A stretch of DNA of 8,431 nt. It comes from Clostridia bacterium (GTDB lineage Bacteria; Bacillota; Clostridia; Oscillospirales; CAG-272). Positions 7,413-8,431 of this stretch are shown piece by piece. The first letter of the stretch is position 1, and every line of letters begins with the position of its first letter. A program made the position numbers and the translations under genes. Under the pieces are notes generated by a model. That model did no database searches. It worked only from the letters and a program-made list of their open reading frames with translations, and had not been told where the DNA came from. Location of the stretch: positions 1 through 8,431 of the forward strand of contig JAFTLM010000356.1 of assembly GCA_017455945.1 (NCBI GenBank). Reading direction: 5' to 3'.

Positions 7413-7510
7413 ATAATCTTGAAATTCAAAGGCAACGAGCATACTATAACAAGCAATAATGATATAAAAAAATTAAAACGAAGTTACCGTGATTTGACAT
7501 AACAAAAAAT

Positions 7511-7550
7511 AACCAACGGCATTTATATAAATGCCGTTGGTTTTATGTTT
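7511..7550. terminator. Bidirectional intrinsic terminator
   Basis: Positions 7511-7525 and 7528-7542 are perfect reverse complements with the two-base centre TA, so the whole 32 bp form one palindrome (AACCAACGGCATTTA arm). In RNA the loop would open to about four to eight bases around the A/T-rich centre, leaving a stem with a GC-containing middle. On the + strand it is followed by TTTTATGTTT; on the - strand the sequence opposite AAAAAAT (7504-7510) gives a T-run after the hairpin. It lies between two converging gene groups, and the stop codon of the - strand phosphatase gene is only 7 bp away, so it probably ends both transcripts. The preceding 7413-7510 is A/T-rich and shows no supported gene. 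Confidence 0.9.
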
Positions 7551-8190
7551 AAGTATTTACGGTAATTGTAAGCCCTGCGTCTACGATATGCTTATCGTAG
7601 CCTTGTTTTATGACCGTATAGTTATTGCCCTCGTCCACGTCAACCACAGTTACCGAAGCGTTACTCGCCCACGGAGTGGAATTGAGTTCCGAAAACGGTT
7701 TGCCGAGAAACTTATTGGTCATAACTCTTATGGGGCAAGCGTGAGTTGCTACAAGGATTGTTTTGCCTCTGTTATCATTGATTATTTTATCAAAGGCGGG
7801 AGAAATACGGTTATAGACGTCATATAGACTTTCGCCGTTTGGGGAGTAACAGTTCAATATATCATCATACCACATATGACGTTCATATGGATATTTTTCC
7901 AGAATTTCATCGTACGTAATTCCCTCAAAGCCGCCGCCGTTAATTTCCCGCAGAGTGTCGGTTATTATAAAGTCTATGTTTCTGTCTCGCACAATAGGCT
8001 TTGCCGTTTGAATAACGCGAACAAGATTACTGCAATATGCGATATCAATATGAGTATCTTTCAGATACCGCGCGGTTTCCTCTGCCTGAGCACGACCAAG
8101 CTCGGTAAGATTTACGTTGGTTGCCGCCGCATAAAAATGTGCGTAATTACTTTCGCTTTGTGCGTGCCTGACGATAATAAGTCTTGTCAT
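7549..8190 (-). CDS. Histidine phosphatase family protein (phosphoglycerate-mutase-like)
   Basis: A cytoplasmic phosphatase or mutase of the superfamily that forms a phosphohistidine intermediate. With ATG at 8190 it has 213 residues, a normal length. The nucleophile motif is LIIVRHAQSESN (4-15): Arg8 and His9 are present, but the third position of the usual RHG is Ala10. Further expected residues are LTELGRAQAEETARYL (28-43), the second arginine Arg58 in SNLVRVIQTA, the acid Glu82 in LREINGGGFEGITYDEI, and the second catalytic histidine His150 in VATHACPIR. Because these catalytic residues remain, activity is likely; the substrate (a phosphosugar, 3-phosphoglycerate, alpha-ribazole phosphate or other) is not predictable. 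The frame is open 6 nt further to a TTG at 8196, but that codon overlaps the asnA stop and the ATG is preferred. No clear Shine-Dalgarno sequence is seen; the ATG follows the asnA stop by 2 nt, suggesting reinitiation. Confidence 0.92.
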   Translation of the reverse strand: MTRLIIVRHAQSESNYAHFYAAATNVNLTELGRAQAEETARYLKDTHIDIAYCSNLVRVIQTAKPIVRDRNIDFIITDTLREINGGGFEGITYDEILEKYPYERHMWYDDILNCYSPNGESLYDVYNRISPAFDKIINDNRGKTILVATHACPIRVMTNKFLGKPFSELNSTPWASNASVTVVDVDEGNNYTVIKQGYDKHIVDAGLTITVNT

Positions 8191-8192
8191 AA

Positions 8193-8431
8193 TCAAAGAA
8201 GCTTACAGCCCTGTTCGAGAAGAGCTTCTTCCTGTTCTTCCGGCCAAACAGATGCCTGAACCTCGCCTATATGCATCTTCTTTAAGAAGAACATACAAAG
8301 TCTGGACTGACCGATACCGCCACCGATAGAATAAGGAAGTTTTCTTTCAAGCACGGCTTTGTGGAAGGGCAATTCTCTTCTCTCGTTACAACCTGCCTCA
8401 TCAAGCTGTCTTGCGAGTGCGTCCTCGTCAA
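8193..8431 (-). CDS. asnA: Aspartate-ammonia ligase (AsnA), C-terminal fragment cut by the window edge
   Basis: The last 78 residues of an AsnA-type asparagine synthetase, which makes asparagine from aspartate, ammonia and ATP through an aspartyl-AMP intermediate; it is related to class II aminoacyl-tRNA synthetases and does not use glutamine. The frame ends with TGA at 8195-8193 and runs off the window at 8431. Recognisable are the motif SIGGGIGQSRLCMFFL (34-49 of the fragment) with Arg43, which matches the ATP-binding motif 3 arginine, and HIGEVQASVWPEE (53-65), both nearly diagnostic for the C-terminus of AsnA; RRELPFHKAVL (17-27) also agrees with the family. AsnA is about 330-345 residues, so roughly three quarters of the gene lies outside. 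It precedes the histidine phosphatase gene by 2 nt on the same strand, a probable operon. Confidence 0.94.
   Translation of the reverse strand, partial: DEDALARQLDEAGCNERRELPFHKAVLERKLPYSIGGGIGQSRLCMFFLKKMHIGEVQASVWPEEQEEALLEQGCKLL

Noticed and set aside
7494..7499. TTGACA, a perfect -35 box, before the terminator
   Set aside because: No -10 box at 16-18 bp; the A/T-rich centre of the terminator palindrome lies too far (about 24 bp), and no + strand gene follows.
7413..7502. The frame of the miniprotein stays open for about 30 codons after its TAA, suggesting read-through or a decayed longer gene
   Set aside because: The added sequence is A/T-rich, polar and unlike any domain; an open run of this length is expected by chance in A/T-rich DNA, and there is no second start with a ribosome binding site.
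7531..8259. Open + strand frames opposite the phosphatase and asnA genes
   Set aside because: Low-complexity products without ribosome binding sites, antisense to two genes with clear catalytic motifs.
1..8431. Possible defence system, mobile element, CRISPR array, tRNA or riboswitch
   Set aside because: No transposase, integrase, direct-repeat array, cloverleaf or conserved leader structure is seen, and nearly all bases are covered by housekeeping genes.

Overview
The window looks like an ordinary chromosomal housekeeping segment from a low-to-moderate GC Firmicute, most probably a class Clostridia organism of the Oscillospiraceae/Ruminococcaceae type. The reasons are purine-rich Shine-Dalgarno sequences (AAAGGA, GGAAAGG, GGAGGA), tightly packed co-directional genes, TGA used as a normal stop codon, heavy use of AAA/GAA/CTT codons, and protein types that fit clostridia: an M18 aminopeptidase with an AAHIDSP motif, a two-domain Sua5, a roughly 730-residue ParC/GyrA-like protein without a gyrase box, and an ammonia-dependent asparagine synthetase. 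The placement rests on family recognition only.

Positions 2-7412 (+ strand) form one run of seven genes with gaps of only 1-23 nt, so probably one transcription unit: a 5'-truncated Gfo/Idh/MocA oxidoreductase; dephospho-CoA kinase (coaE); an M18 zinc aminopeptidase; peptide chain release factor 1 (prfA); threonylcarbamoyl-AMP synthase (Sua5); a type IIA topoisomerase A subunit; and a 39-codon single-pass membrane miniprotein. No promoter or terminator is visible inside this run. The theme is core growth: the last step of CoA synthesis, peptide turnover, translation termination, the tRNA t6A modification and DNA topology.

Positions 7413-7548 hold no supported gene. A perfect 32-bp palindrome flanked by T-rich tracts on both strands (7511-7542) looks like a shared bidirectional terminator between the two converging gene groups.

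Positions 7549-8431 (- strand) hold the end of asnA (aspartate-ammonia ligase, cut by the window edge) followed after 2 nt by a histidine-phosphatase-superfamily gene, apparently translationally coupled to asnA.

No CRISPR array, insertion sequence, prophage, tRNA or rRNA is visible, and I see no clearly new biological system. The items most worth a second look are the divergent topoisomerase A subunit (unusual residues at the quinolone and cleavage sites, no B subunit beside it), the small membrane protein, the altered P-loop of CoaE, the missing prmC between prfA and sua5, and a strong excess of AAGCTT.
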